Origin: an uncultured Clostridia bacterium
Lineage (GTDB): Bacteria; Bacillota; Clostridia; Oscillospirales; Ruminococcaceae
Reading direction: 5' to 3'
Length of the DNA stretch: 64,000 nucleotides
NCBI GenBank assembly: GCA_947168885.1
Contig: CAMVNQ010000004.1
Span: 1 to 64,000 of the forward strand
The position numbers were made by a program, and so were the translations under genes. Position 1 is the first letter of the stretch, and each line of letters begins with the position of its first letter. Under the pieces are notes generated by a model. That model was not told where the DNA came from. It saw nothing but the letters and a program-made list of their open reading frames with translations, and made no database searches. Of this stretch, positions 18,594 to 28,402 are shown in pieces.

Positions 18594-19216
18594 AAAAACA
18601 GGATCTCACTCCCGGACTTAAAGACGAGCTGAACGAAAAGCCTATGGTGCAGGGCATAGTACCGGCACTTGAGCACGACGAAAAGGAGCCGGAAACAACT
18701 CCGATAACGCAGCAGGCGATGCCGCTTTACGGTCCTCCGGAAATGCTGAACGGCACACGCGACGAGGCGAACGATGAGCTCACAGAGAAAATGCTGCGCG
18801 AGCCCATGCTCCAGGGTCTTGTTCAGGCTCCGAACCCCGACATCGCTCCGATGCAGATGGCATACGGTCCTCCGCCTATGATGAGCAACGGCGGTTTTAT
18901 GGGAATAGGAATGCGCATACCGTACTGGCTTGACGAAGAGAAGTGGGTGTGCTCCTGCGGCGCGGAGAATGCCGGAAAGTTCTGTACCGAATGCGGCTCA
19001 CGCGCTCCGGCTCAGCCCGCGAAATGGCTCGACGACAGCAAATGGCGCTGTTTCTGCGGAACCGAGAATACCGGAAAGTTCTGCTGTGAGTGCGGAGCAG
19101 CCGCTCCGGCAAAGCACGCAAAATGGCTTGACGACACCAAGTGGCTCTGCGCCTGCGGAACCGAGAACACCGGAAAGTTCTGCGCTGAATGCGGAATGCC
19201 GGCACCGGCGAAATAA
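18590..19216 (+). CDS. triple zinc-ribbon repeat protein
   Basis: The 208-residue protein has a disordered Pro/Met-rich N-terminal half with two short linear repeats (around PMVQGIVPA and PMLQGLVQA, each followed by a YGPP motif). Its C-terminal half holds three tandem zinc ribbons of about 33 residues. Each ribbon reads W-L-D-D/E-x-K-W-x-C-x-C-G, then E-N-x-G-K-F-C-x-E-C-G, then APA. The CxC plus CxxC spacing gives four Cys per repeat, so three zinc sites are expected. There is no signal or membrane segment. It is coupled to the YbhN-like gene by overlap. It could be a scaffold or adaptor; function is unknown. Confidence 0.85.
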   Translation: MKKQDLTPGLKDELNEKPMVQGIVPALEHDEKEPETTPITQQAMPLYGPPEMLNGTRDEANDELTEKMLREPMLQGLVQAPNPDIAPMQMAYGPPPMMSNGGFMGIGMRIPYWLDEEKWVCSCGAENAGKFCTECGSRAPAQPAKWLDDSKWRCFCGTENTGKFCCECGAAAPAKHAKWLDDTKWLCACGTENTGKFCAECGMPAPAK

Positions 19217-19220
19217 CAAC

Positions 19221-19257
19221 AAAACAGCAGACTCGATAGTCGGGTCTGCTGTTTTTC
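19221..19257 (+). terminator. terminator of the metG operon
   Basis: An 11-bp stem AAAACAGCAGA / TCTGCTGTTTT with a T-run lies just after the zinc-ribbon gene. The host/mobile-element boundary lies between here and 19378; I could not fix an attachment site by eye. Confidence 0.9.
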
Positions 19258-19378
19258 GTTGTTGTGCTGTGTCCGTCTCACTTCAAGCGCAAAGCGGCTA
19301 AAGTCCTTTGAGGAGGGGGCTCGGGGGAGTTCCGTTCCCATATAGAAGTTCCCCTGTTTCCTTTGGCAGCGCGATCTC

Positions 19379-21046
<1,668 letters not shown>

Positions 21047-21124
21047 CTATTATTATACACCTTTGCAAGAAATTTGTCAAGGCTTTAAAGTTTTATTTCA
21101 ATAAACCGCCGCTTTTAATTGCAA

Positions 21125-21331
21125 TTAGTTGTCCGTATCGTTCAAATCCTGCAAGATCAGCCTACCGACAACATCGGCGAGGGTTTCGGTACATTCAAGG
21201 TTGAAGTGCGCCGTAACCTTATAGACTGCCTTACCAAACCTGTAAATTGATACGTTGTCCGTCTGAACGGGCGGTTCTGCCGTATTCGCTGCGGCGGGCG
21301 TTATTTCATTTCTTCTCAAATAGACCTCCAT
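21125..21331 (-). CDS. TnpW-like transposon protein
   Basis: The 68-residue product has the core YRFGKAVYKVTAHFN followed by ETLADVVGRLI, matching the small TnpW family that accompanies serine-recombinase elements in Clostridia. The role in the element is not known. The ATG at 21331 has a weak site. A TTG four codons in (21319) is preceded by GGAGG five nt upstream and may be the true start. It lies between the relaxase and recombinase genes on the same strand. Confidence 0.75.
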   Translation of the reverse strand: MEVYLRRNEITPAAANTAEPPVQTDNVSIYRFGKAVYKVTAHFNLECTETLADVVGRLILQDLNDTDN

Positions 21332-21391
21332 TCTTTACCGACGCACCTCTATTTTTCTGTGGTGTCGCCGGTTTTATGTTTCCTCTCTCAC

Positions 21392-23194
21392 TTAAATTGA
21401 TCTCTTTTTCTTTGGTGCGGACTGCTGTTTCTGTTTTTCTTCCGCTTTTTTGCGCTCCTGCTCTTCCTGCTTACGACGGCGTTCTTCTTCGGCACGGCGC
21501 TCCTGTTCCTTGCGAGCAAGTTCTTCCTGCCGTTCACGCTCAATCTGTTCCTGACGCTGGTGCTCGACTTCGGCACGGGACTGCATAAAATCATCGACAC
21601 GATAGATCTTGTCGTAATCCAGATAGTACCCGACGTTGTCTAAACAGATAACGTCGCCTGCATACAGATCTGCCGTATCTCTGATAGTTGTCAGCACCTC
21701 GACAATGTTATCGGGGTTAGCACTAACATCAAACACGCTCTGCTCAAAACTCTCTTTATAGTAGTCTATGTTTGCCCTCGCAACATGAAAATTATTGGTC
21801 TCGATCGGCGTATAGACCGTGTACATCTTTGCTTTGAGCTCGGCAACCCTCGCCTGCTCCTGTTCCGAAAGCTTTTCGCGGGTGCGCTTGACGAGCTTCG
21901 TGATGTAGTCGTCGCGGTCGTTGTAGGTCGTGATGATGTTGTGCAGAAGCGCTTCACGCTTTTTCAGTTCCGCAAGCTCCGACTGCATTTCCACGAGCCG
22001 TGCTTTATCTTTTTCGACATCTTCGGCATACCCCGTAACATCGGCAAGTGCTGTGATCCCGGCATTTTTCAGTATCAGCTTGTCCGCCTTTTTCTGCGAA
22101 GCCGGATAAGGCTTGGTCTTACCGAAGAATCGTTCGGCGGCGGCAACCACGATCTGCTTGTGCTGTATCTCTGCACTCAAATCCGTGATATCCGTTTCAA
22201 GCTCAGTTATCCGCTTTTGCGTTTTTTCAAGAAGTCCCTCAACTTGTCCGACACCTGTGATATGCTCGGAATTGATGAGCGCAAGCTGCTTGACGAGAAG
22301 CTCGGTCGTGTCTTTTACTCCCGCCGCAAAGCAGATATTCCGCGTCTCGCGCTCAAAATCCCGAAGTATCAGTTGATATATCTCCGTGATCGTCCGCTGC
22401 TTTGGCTGTGCGTCAAGATAATCCTGTATGCGCTGCCGAAGCATATTTTCCGTGTAGTCCACGCCGAGTGTTTTCAGCCGTACCGCCCGTCCCTGCTCCG
22501 GAGCCTTGACAGAAATGTAGAAACCACGTTTGACCGTGTAGCCGTGCGCCTCCATGATTTTCAACAGCTCGTCGAGATTTTTCGCAAGGGGTATCAGGTG
22601 GTCGATATATTCGGCGATATGCACTTTCCACGACGTCCCCCGCTTGCGGTGCAGCCACTCGCCATAGCAAATCGCGTAAGGCTTGTGGTCGGGCTGGGCG
22701 CGTAGTTTCTCCATTTCTCCGATACCATAACTGCGGCAGATAGCGTCCGAAACCTTGCGAACCCGGTCAAGGCTTGCCTTGTTGCTGTTGAACTTTTTGC
22801 CGTTCAGATCGTAGGGGCATAGCAGGAAGTGATTGTGGATATGCTCGGTGTCAACGTGGGTGGTCACGACCACCTGATAGTCCGTGCCAAACGCTTTCTG
22901 CACCCACTCCACACCTATCCTGTGCGCCGTTTCTACGCTGCACTCGCCTGCCGCGAACGACTGGACGAGATGAAATGCCTTAATCGGCGACTTACCCTCA
23001 AGCGGCGTTGCAGTAAAACTTTTGTGCGAACACACCTCGTATGTCAGCTTGAAATCCTGCAAAGCCTCTTTCAGATCTGCGGAAGTGTTGATACCCGTCA
23101 GCAATTCCCTATCTTCCGTTTTCTCAGGGTTGGCAATGTAATTCAGGCAGCCAGCGACTGAATCTTTGATTGATATGACTTTGATATACGGCAA
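21392..23194 (-). CDS. MOBP-type relaxase
   Basis: The 600-residue mobilization nuclease has a relaxase domain (about 1-250) with the metal-binding histidines H113, H118, H120 and H122 in HVDTEHIHNHF. A conserved Tyr near the N-terminus could be the nicking residue (Tyr3 or Tyr19). A long coiled coil follows, ending in a Glu/Arg/Gln-rich low-complexity tail. Start is TTG at 23194 with AAGGAGGAGA directly upstream. It overlaps the mobC-like gene by 52 nt, a usual arrangement. No type IV secretion genes are present, so transfer needs a helper element. Confidence 0.92.
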   Translation of the reverse strand: MPYIKVISIKDSVAGCLNYIANPEKTEDRELLTGINTSADLKEALQDFKLTYEVCSHKSFTATPLEGKSPIKAFHLVQSFAAGECSVETAHRIGVEWVQKAFGTDYQVVVTTHVDTEHIHNHFLLCPYDLNGKKFNSNKASLDRVRKVSDAICRSYGIGEMEKLRAQPDHKPYAICYGEWLHRKRGTSWKVHIAEYIDHLIPLAKNLDELLKIMEAHGYTVKRGFYISVKAPEQGRAVRLKTLGVDYTENMLRQRIQDYLDAQPKQRTITEIYQLILRDFERETRNICFAAGVKDTTELLVKQLALINSEHITGVGQVEGLLEKTQKRITELETDITDLSAEIQHKQIVVAAAERFFGKTKPYPASQKKADKLILKNAGITALADVTGYAEDVEKDKARLVEMQSELAELKKREALLHNIITTYNDRDDYITKLVKRTREKLSEQEQARVAELKAKMYTVYTPIETNNFHVARANIDYYKESFEQSVFDVSANPDNIVEVLTTIRDTADLYAGDVICLDNVGYYLDYDKIYRVDDFMQSRAEVEHQRQEQIERERQEELARKEQERRAEEERRRKQEEQERKKAEEKQKQQSAPKKKRSI

Positions 23195-23475
23195 ATCTCC
23201 TCCTTGAATTCGTCGAGCCTTGCAAGATCATCGGGGTGTATATACCCGGTCTCGTTTGCTATCCGTGCGATCTGATTTATGTTCGAGCCGATCCTGTTAA
23301 GCGCTACCACATAATCATGGTTTTCCTTCAGGTCGATTACAAGCACCTTACCCTTCAGCGCGGAAGTCTTGATAAATGTTGCGGTCTTCATATTACATCT
23401 CGCTGCGAGCTTCTCTATTTTTGCCCACTCGTCAAAGGTGAACGTCAAGACCTTATGCTTTCTGTTTGTTCGCAT
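23143..23475 (-). CDS. MobC-like relaxosome accessory protein
   Basis: The 110-residue protein begins MRTNRKHKVLTFTFDEW, a ribbon-helix-helix-like DNA-binding N-terminus. It continues with the conserved MobC part (VALNRIGSNINQIARIANETG, broken here as ALNRIGSNINQ then IARIAN). MobC binds oriT and assists relaxase. I placed the start at the ATG at 23475, 5 nt after GGGAGAG; an upstream in-frame start at 23550 would include the oriT-like hairpins and has no site. Confidence 0.88.
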   Translation of the reverse strand: MRTNRKHKVLTFTFDEWAKIEKLAARCNMKTATFIKTSALKGKVLVIDLKENHDYVVALNRIGSNINQIARIANETGYIHPDDLARLDEFKEEICRISKSYQSKIQSLAA

Positions 23476-23517
23476 TTCTTCTCTCCCTTCATGAAATTCT
23501 GCGAATTTGCATAGTCG

Positions 23518-23599
23518 AAAATGGGTCAGGGTCCCATTTTTCGGAATCAAAAGTATCCGTATACTTTTGATTTTTTCGCGATCGGTAATATTACCGATC
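23518..23599. other. candidate oriT: three adjacent hairpins upstream of mobC
   Basis: Hairpin 1 pairs AAAATGGG (23518-23525) with CCCATTTT (23533-23540). Hairpin 2 is an 11-bp perfect stem (23546-23556 with 23561-23571), loop CCGT, followed by a T-run. Hairpin 3 is a perfect 20-bp palindrome (23580-23599, half-site GATCGGTAAT). Clustered inverted repeats directly upstream of mobC and relaxase are the usual setting of an origin of transfer. The nick site cannot be assigned by eye. The rest of 23600-24018 shows no convincing gene. Confidence 0.5.
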
Positions 23600-24018
23600 T
23601 ATGCTTGCGTTGATTAGTCAACTTAACGATTTACTTGATTAAAAATCGAAGACCCCCTGAAAAATTTTCCGGCTTTGCGATCTGCTTTTCGGGCAGCCTC
23701 CGACTTTTGGGCTGCCTATCTTTTTCATAACTTTTTCTGTGCATTGGACTGTTTCCTCTCTTTTTTATTTATTTCGACGACAGCAAGGGCGAGCCGGAAA
23801 AATGGAAAACGGACAAACTGCGGCGATGAGGTCTGACCGCTTTCCGACGATTCGGCGAAAATCGACTTTTCCGAGGTTTCTGCTATCGGCGTTGACATTA
23901 TTATAACATACTTTTTCGAGCCGTGCCGTATATGCCACAAATAGAATAAATTTCTTTTTTCGGACTTATCGTTCGATATATGGAATTTCATTTTTGACAT
24001 TTTTCTTTTCCGGCTCGG

Positions 24019-24222
24019 CTACCTCGCAATGGAATTTATCAACTGCACCATACGGAGCTGCTCCTGCTCGTCAAGCTCAAAACGCAAAACCTGCATCAAG
24101 ACCTTTTCGGTAAGTCCCAGCGCTTTTGCAAGTCTGGCAGGTGATACATTCCTGAACCTGAGTTCCGAAAACACAATTTCGTTAGCTATGGCTTTTCCTC
24201 CTTTCCGTAGTCCGGACTTCAT
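24019..24222 (-). CDS. small helix-turn-helix-like protein, possible repressor of the element
   Basis: The 67-residue product contains FRNVSPARLAKALGLTEKV, which looks like a helix-turn-helix of the XRE/phage type, followed by an acidic helix. A good promoter (24262-24289) points at it and overlaps the divergent promoter of the next gene, a typical repressor arrangement. Oddity: the ATG has no ribosome site, while a strong AAAGGAGG lies inside the frame, seven nt before an in-frame ATA codon. The true start may be that rare codon or the annotated ATG on a near-leaderless message. Confidence 0.5.
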   Translation of the reverse strand: MKSGLRKGGKAIANEIVFSELRFRNVSPARLAKALGLTEKVLMQVLRFELDEQEQLRMVQLINSIAR

Positions 24223-24261
24223 TTTGTGGGATAATTGCTTTTATCCCTGAGCTCAATTTCT

Positions 24262-24304
24262 ATTATAGCGAAGGCTTGACAAATGTCAATAGATTTGGTA
24301 TTAT
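24262..24304. promoter_or_regulatory. overlapping divergent promoters in the mobile element
   Basis: Plus: TTGACA at 24276-24281, 17 bp, TATTAT at 24299-24304. Minus: TTGACA at 24289-24284, 16 bp, TATAAT at 24267-24262. The two -35 boxes share the near-palindrome TTGACAAATGTCAA, so RNA polymerases compete. One regulator bound here would control both directions. Confidence 0.8.
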
Positions 24305-24424
24305 ATGTCTATAAAAAGATGAATAGACTTCTATTTTTCGATACTTTCTACTTTTTTCTTAGTTGACTTCTATTTTTGAAAATTTCTGAAAAATATTTTT
24401 TCGAGGTTAAGGAGAAACTGTATT

Positions 24425-25612
24425 ATGACTGAGTTTGACGCATTTTACTATGACGAAAAATTTTATATTAACGGTACTAAAGAGTACACTTTGGGCTCGA
24501 TACTTGAAAAATATCTGCAAAAATCGTTCAAGGGCGCAGAGGACAAATTGTCGGCTTGTAAGGAGTATTTACGGCTTCTTCGCTACCCCGAAACTCGCGG
24601 ACAGATAGTTGACTGCGAAATTATATACCCGGAAGCTATTGCATTTTTCGACCGCGCCGAAGAATATTTACATACTCTGCCGCCGTACAATACTTTCCCG
24701 CTTCGTGACAGCGGACTGTACGATATTTTCAATCAGCATAGCGTCTTTTTCAAGTTCGACGATAACGAAATCGAGCATGAATGGTTCGATTACGACAAAT
24801 ATGACAGCTACGATGACTACAACGAAGATGAAAATGAATATGCTGACCATGAGCCAAACTATTTTCATGATCGAATGCTGACTTCTTTTCGCATAGCCGA
24901 GCCGCTTGATGAGATCAGTGATCCCGATCAGGTTGATGAGATAATCGAATTTAATGCTCAACTGAAAAGTTTTATTTGTCACTACATCACAATTTTTGAG
25001 GACTTGCTGCGCGTCAAGCGTGCTTACGAACCGTTCCTTGAAAAGATACACAGCCGTGAGGAATTTCTGACCAATGAGGAAATTGCGGAAGTTCTCGATG
25101 AGTTCAACACCGAAGCTAACAAGAAATTAAACAATTATGATAAACTCATACCGTCGGGGACTATGACACTTACTTACAAAGTCCTTAAACGCAAGAAAAC
25201 CTCCGTGCTTTGCGAGAATTATCACTTCTCGACGATCGGAGGCTTCCTGTATATTGAATTGTTCAAGGGACTTCAAAACCGCTACCTGCCGCGAAAATGC
25301 GATCTGTGCGGACGGTACTTCGTGCTGGAGCGCGGCTTCTACTCGAATTACTGCAAGCGCCCGGTCAAGGGGCAGCCCGATAAAACCTGCCGCGATCTCG
25401 GGCATCGCAAAAGATTTAACGACAAGCTTAAAACTGATCCGATCTGGAGCGTGTACCACAAGGCATACAAGGCGCACTATGCCCGTTATCTCAAAAAGAA
25501 GATGACGCAGGCTGAGTTTCAGAAGTGGGCGGACTATGCTATCGAGATGCGGACTAAGGCGCTTGACGGGGAGGTTGAGTATGATGAGTATGTCAGGGAT
25601 ATGAAAAAGTGA
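24425..25612 (+). CDS. DUF6076-like zinc-finger protein of mobile elements
   Basis: The 395-residue protein has an acidic helical N-terminal two-thirds, including an Asp/Tyr-rich stretch near residues 120-145. Its C-terminal metal-binding module reads CDLCGRYFV, then NYCKR, then TCRDLGHRKRF. The CxxC...C...C order followed by a basic helix resembles CGNR-type zinc fingers and DUF6076 proteins found next to clostridial integrative elements. DNA or RNA binding is likely from the finger; the process is unknown. AAGGAGA precedes the ATG, and the strong promoter at 24276-24304 drives it. Confidence 0.7.
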   Translation: MTEFDAFYYDEKFYINGTKEYTLGSILEKYLQKSFKGAEDKLSACKEYLRLLRYPETRGQIVDCEIIYPEAIAFFDRAEEYLHTLPPYNTFPLRDSGLYDIFNQHSVFFKFDDNEIEHEWFDYDKYDSYDDYNEDENEYADHEPNYFHDRMLTSFRIAEPLDEISDPDQVDEIIEFNAQLKSFICHYITIFEDLLRVKRAYEPFLEKIHSREEFLTNEEIAEVLDEFNTEANKKLNNYDKLIPSGTMTLTYKVLKRKKTSVLCENYHFSTIGGFLYIELFKGLQNRYLPRKCDLCGRYFVLERGFYSNYCKRPVKGQPDKTCRDLGHRKRFNDKLKTDPIWSVYHKAYKAHYARYLKKKMTQAEFQKWADYAIEMRTKALDGEVEYDEYVRDMKK

Positions 25613-25989
25613 AAATTGTAATGCAGATAATGTGGTTTGGTGAAAGGATTTCCGTAAATTCATCAACTGTGGAAAACATAATTGGGGAGTAGCCAAATGC
25701 GCGATTTTACGCTTTCACAATTCATAAAAACGACCCGCAGCATATACTACGGGTCATCATTGTTATATGAGGACTACTCTGCCGCACATATTTCTGTAGA
25801 AAATGCGATTTTCGGCGCGTTTTCTACTGTTTTCAGATGACACCAATAATTACCGTCTCTAATACCGATTATCCCGCAAATGATACTGATTTCTCCCGAC
25901 TGTGATACTACGGATTTCGCACTCTGAAAAGTCTGCACCAATCGGCGCAAAAAATGATACTGCGCTTACACCAAATCTGCTGAAAATTG

Positions 25990-26226
25990 GTAGCGCCCGC
26001 TGTTTTCATCGCCTCTGTCCGCCGAGTATAGCCAAACCAATAAATTTACGGCGGTCAGAGGCGATAGGCAGGTAGCACCGCTGGCTATACAAATCCCGAC
26101 TGACGACGGGCTTTGCATAGACTGCGCGGTACTACCTGCTCAGGAGGGAGCGCCCTCCCGAGACCTACCCCGAAATGCGGTCGCTTGGGCGAACGTGAAG
26201 CGACGCAGGAACTATTGCGTTTTTTA
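25990..26226 (+). ncRNA. candidate structured RNA with terminator
   Basis: Five hairpins follow one another. A: 17-bp arms 26008-26024 and 26049-26065, one mismatch. B: a long stem, 26068-26081 with 26126-26139, continuing inward to a CCCG/CGGG tip at 26095-26110. C: GGAGGG-AGCG-CCCTCC at 26143-26158. D: GTCGCTT/AAGCGAC, 26180-26204. E: ACGCA/TGCGT followed by six T, a terminator-like end at 26203-26226. In addition GTATAGCCA in the loop of A (26026-26034) is exactly complementary to TGGCTATAC in B (26082-26090), allowing a pseudoknot or a switch. No ORF explains the region. It ends 50 nt before the sigma-factor gene. 25613-25990 shows only one small hairpin near 25733. Confidence 0.5.
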
Positions 26227-26275
26227 GGGCTTTGTGTTACAATATATGCAGATTAAAAAGAAAGAGGGAATCTCA

Positions 26276-26833
26276 ATGCTTTCATTCTATCTCTCCATGG
26301 TGGAGACAGAAGAACAGAAAAGTTTTGTAGAAAATGTGTACATTCAATATGAGCAGGATTTATACAAAGTAGCCCTCAGTATTTTGCACAACAAGCAAGA
26401 CGCCGAAGATGCTGTGCATGATACATTTATACAAATCGTTAAGAACATTGATAAAATTATGCAGATCGACCGTCCGAAATTAAGAGGTTTTCTCGTTATT
26501 ATTAGTAGGAACTGTTCTATTAACATATATAGGAAGAGGAAAAAGGACGCTCATTTCGATATAGATGATGAAGATCAACCGGAAGCTGCAGATGATTTTG
26601 ACTTGGAACAAAGTATAACCAACAAGCAGGAACAAGAAAAGGTCAGGGAAGCGCTGAATAAAATGAATGATGATCAGCGCAGCATAATTCTTATGCGATA
26701 TTTTTATGATATGAGTTTAGATAGTATATCATCTGAACTGAATATTTCCTATGAGGCTGTAAGAAAAAGACTCGACAGAGCAAGATCTGCTCTTTATAGG
26801 GTTTTGACGGGAGGAAACGATAATGAATGCTAA
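26276..26833 (+). CDS. ECF-type RNA polymerase sigma factor
   Basis: The 185-residue protein has a sigma-70 region 2 (about 20-90, with DAEDAVHDTFIQIVKNI) and region 4 (about 125-180, with SLDSISSELNISYEAVRKRL), joined by an acidic linker. It has the ECF size and lacks region 3. I used the ATG at 26276 with AGAGGGA upstream; an in-frame ATG 42 nt earlier lacks a site. The next gene overlaps it by 11 nt and encodes a membrane protein of anti-sigma type. The block is AT-rich relative to its surroundings. Confidence 0.92.
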   Translation: MLSFYLSMVETEEQKSFVENVYIQYEQDLYKVALSILHNKQDAEDAVHDTFIQIVKNIDKIMQIDRPKLRGFLVIISRNCSINIYRKRKKDAHFDIDDEDQPEAADDFDLEQSITNKQEQEKVREALNKMNDDQRSIILMRYFYDMSLDSISSELNISYEAVRKRLDRARSALYRVLTGGNDNEC

Positions 26834-27512
26834 CAGTTTGTTTTATGAGCTCCTTGAGGAACAAGTGAAAAAACTCGATGATTCAATTGACCAAAGCATT
26901 CCGTTTCACAAGTTCTCGCTTAGTTATCGATTGAAAAAAAGAGCACTGCTTAAAGCCTATTTAAAGACGCTGAATAATTCGGATAACTTTGACCGTTCAT
27001 ACAGAAAACTCAGATTCTATCAACGAATACGAATTGCTTTGCTTGCAGCAATAACAGCATTACTGCTGACCGGCGCGTCGATATATGTGACATATCTGAT
27101 AGGTGGAATGAAAGCTAAAATGTATTCGGATCATTCAGATGTCTTTTCTTTAGATGATGAAAATGCACCTGAATTCATAGAGGATAATTACAGGATAACA
27201 TATAATTTAGAAAGCTATGAACATATAATTGTAGATAATGATGAGATACTTTATTGGGAAATGTATGAAAATGAAACGGACAGAATAAGTTTCTCGTTTT
27301 CTCCAAAATCTTTGTATAAAAATGCACGTCTTAATACCGAATTTTCCGGAATCGAGAAAATAACAATAAACGGAACAGAAATGCTGTATTTTGAAACTGA
27401 AAACGGATATCAATGTTTGGTTTGGGATCACGGTGATTATATATTTGAATTTGAATTTACCGTACCGTTCCAAATGGCAGAGAAAATCATAGAATCAATA
27501 CAAAAAGAATAG
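26823..27512 (+). CDS. probable membrane-anchored anti-sigma factor, DUF4367-like
   Basis: The 229-residue protein has a cytoplasmic N-terminal part (about 1-70) with basic helices, one membrane segment (about 72-95), and an extracellular domain. The distal part (GIEKITINGTEMLYFE through FEFEFTVP) resembles DUF4367 domains that follow ECF sigma genes in Clostridia. The N-terminus lacks a clear zinc-binding anti-sigma motif. The 11-nt overlap with the sigma gene implies coupled translation and a matched ratio. The signal it senses is unknown. Confidence 0.75.
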   Translation: MNANSLFYELLEEQVKKLDDSIDQSIPFHKFSLSYRLKKRALLKAYLKTLNNSDNFDRSYRKLRFYQRIRIALLAAITALLLTGASIYVTYLIGGMKAKMYSDHSDVFSLDDENAPEFIEDNYRITYNLESYEHIIVDNDEILYWEMYENETDRISFSFSPKSLYKNARLNTEFSGIEKITINGTEMLYFETENGYQCLVWDHGDYIFEFEFTVPFQMAEKIIESIQKE

Positions 27513-27523
27513 CATTTGTACAG

Positions 27524-27560
27524 ATAGCCAAAATTGCGTTTGCGATTTTGGCTATTTTTA
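27524..27560 (+). terminator. terminator of the sigma/anti-sigma unit
   Basis: A perfect 11-bp stem (ATAGCCAAAAT / ATTTTGGCTAT) with a 10-nt loop is followed by TTTTT. Confidence 0.9.
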
Positions 27561-27631
27561 CCAGTCCGTTTTTTTGTCCTTTAGTGTTATATCTATCAGA
27601 AGGTCAAATAAACGGAAAGGAGGAAAAAACG

Positions 27632-28069
27632 ATGAAAAAGATCTCAGCCGTTTTAGCTGCAATACTTATCTATTCTTCAGCCTTCGCAATAGATACCGCT
27701 GCTTACACGACAGAGGAAAACATCAACGGCGTAATTGTAGTTGATGATATTAATTCTGCAAGTAAAATCTCAAGGCTTTCTATTTCGGGTAAAAAAGCTA
27801 CTTGTAAAAGTACATACTCCGACAGAAACAGTAACATCTCTTATGTAAAAATAGAGCAAACATTGGAGAAGAGCACGTTTGGACTGTTCTTTGGAGTGAG
27901 TGGTACTAATTGGAGTAAAACTGTTTATTCCGATTATGCGGTCTATACCAATAGTAAAGCAAACCTTGAATGCGGTACATATCGCTTGAAAACAGTATTC
28001 ACAGTTAAGACAAAAGACGGAAAAACCGAAACGATCACTGTTTACAGTGATGAAAAAACTGTGAAGTAA
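27632..28069 (+). CDS. small secreted protein of unknown function
   Basis: The 145-residue protein has a Sec signal peptide (MKKISAVLAAILIYSSAFA) and a mature part with alternating beta strands, ending ITVYSDEKTVK. It resembles an exported Ig-like or beta-sandwich protein common in Ruminococcus-like genomes. Two Cys in the mature part could form a disulfide. The ATG at 27632 has AAAGGAGG upstream; a longer frame beginning at 27548 starts within the previous terminator and is rejected. It may belong to the regulon of the adjacent sigma factor; this is inference. Confidence 0.75.
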   Translation: MKKISAVLAAILIYSSAFAIDTAAYTTEENINGVIVVDDINSASKISRLSISGKKATCKSTYSDRNSNISYVKIEQTLEKSTFGLFFGVSGTNWSKTVYSDYAVYTNSKANLECGTYRLKTVFTVKTKDGKTETITVYSDEKTVK

Positions 28070-28105
28070 AACGGGAACCAAATCTATAATATTGGTGTGA
28101 AAATT

Positions 28106-28357
28106 GGTCTTTCGCAGTTTTTAGTAGGTAAATCCAAACGTCATCCACAGAGCGTTTATGCCGCGAAAGCTCGTTGACAATGAGTATCAGTATGGTAGGC
28201 TGGTAAGCCGGCAGACGGCACAGATGGACTGTGTTGCGCCTGCGGCACCTGCCGCCTTTGCCTGCTAATCATGCTGATAGAGACTCGTTGTCAATGAGAA
28301 CGCGGAATAAATGCTCATTCCACGTCCTAATCTACCCACTAAAATCTGCGAATAACC
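28106..28357. mobile_element. 252-bp foldback element C
   Basis: The two halves are imperfect reverse complements over about 85 bp each. Paired landmarks include GGTCTTTCGCAG with CTGCGAATAACC, TTTTTAGTAGGT with ACCCACTAAAAT, and CTCGTTGACAATGAG with its counterpart near 28288. The centre holds a CACAG-ATGGA-CTGTG hairpin flanked by GC-rich sequence unlike the AT-rich neighbours. No coding frame is present. It fills the 28070-28402 gap between two exported-protein genes and looks like an inserted miniature foldback element. Confidence 0.7.
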
Positions 28358-28402
28358 TGAAAATTTAAAGTCAAGCGATAACTTGACAGAAAGGATACTT
28401 TT

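Noticed and set aside
23725-24000. A 91-codon minus-strand frame upstream of the oriT-like hairpins
   Set aside because: No ribosome site, no recognisable domain, biased Ser/Lys content; likely non-coding.
25990-26226. RNase P RNA, tmRNA, SRP RNA or 6S RNA
   Set aside because: None of the conserved sequence blocks of these RNAs is visible.
27548-28069. A longer start for the small secreted protein
   Set aside because: It would begin inside the preceding terminator and hide the clear signal peptide and AAAGGAGG site at 27632.
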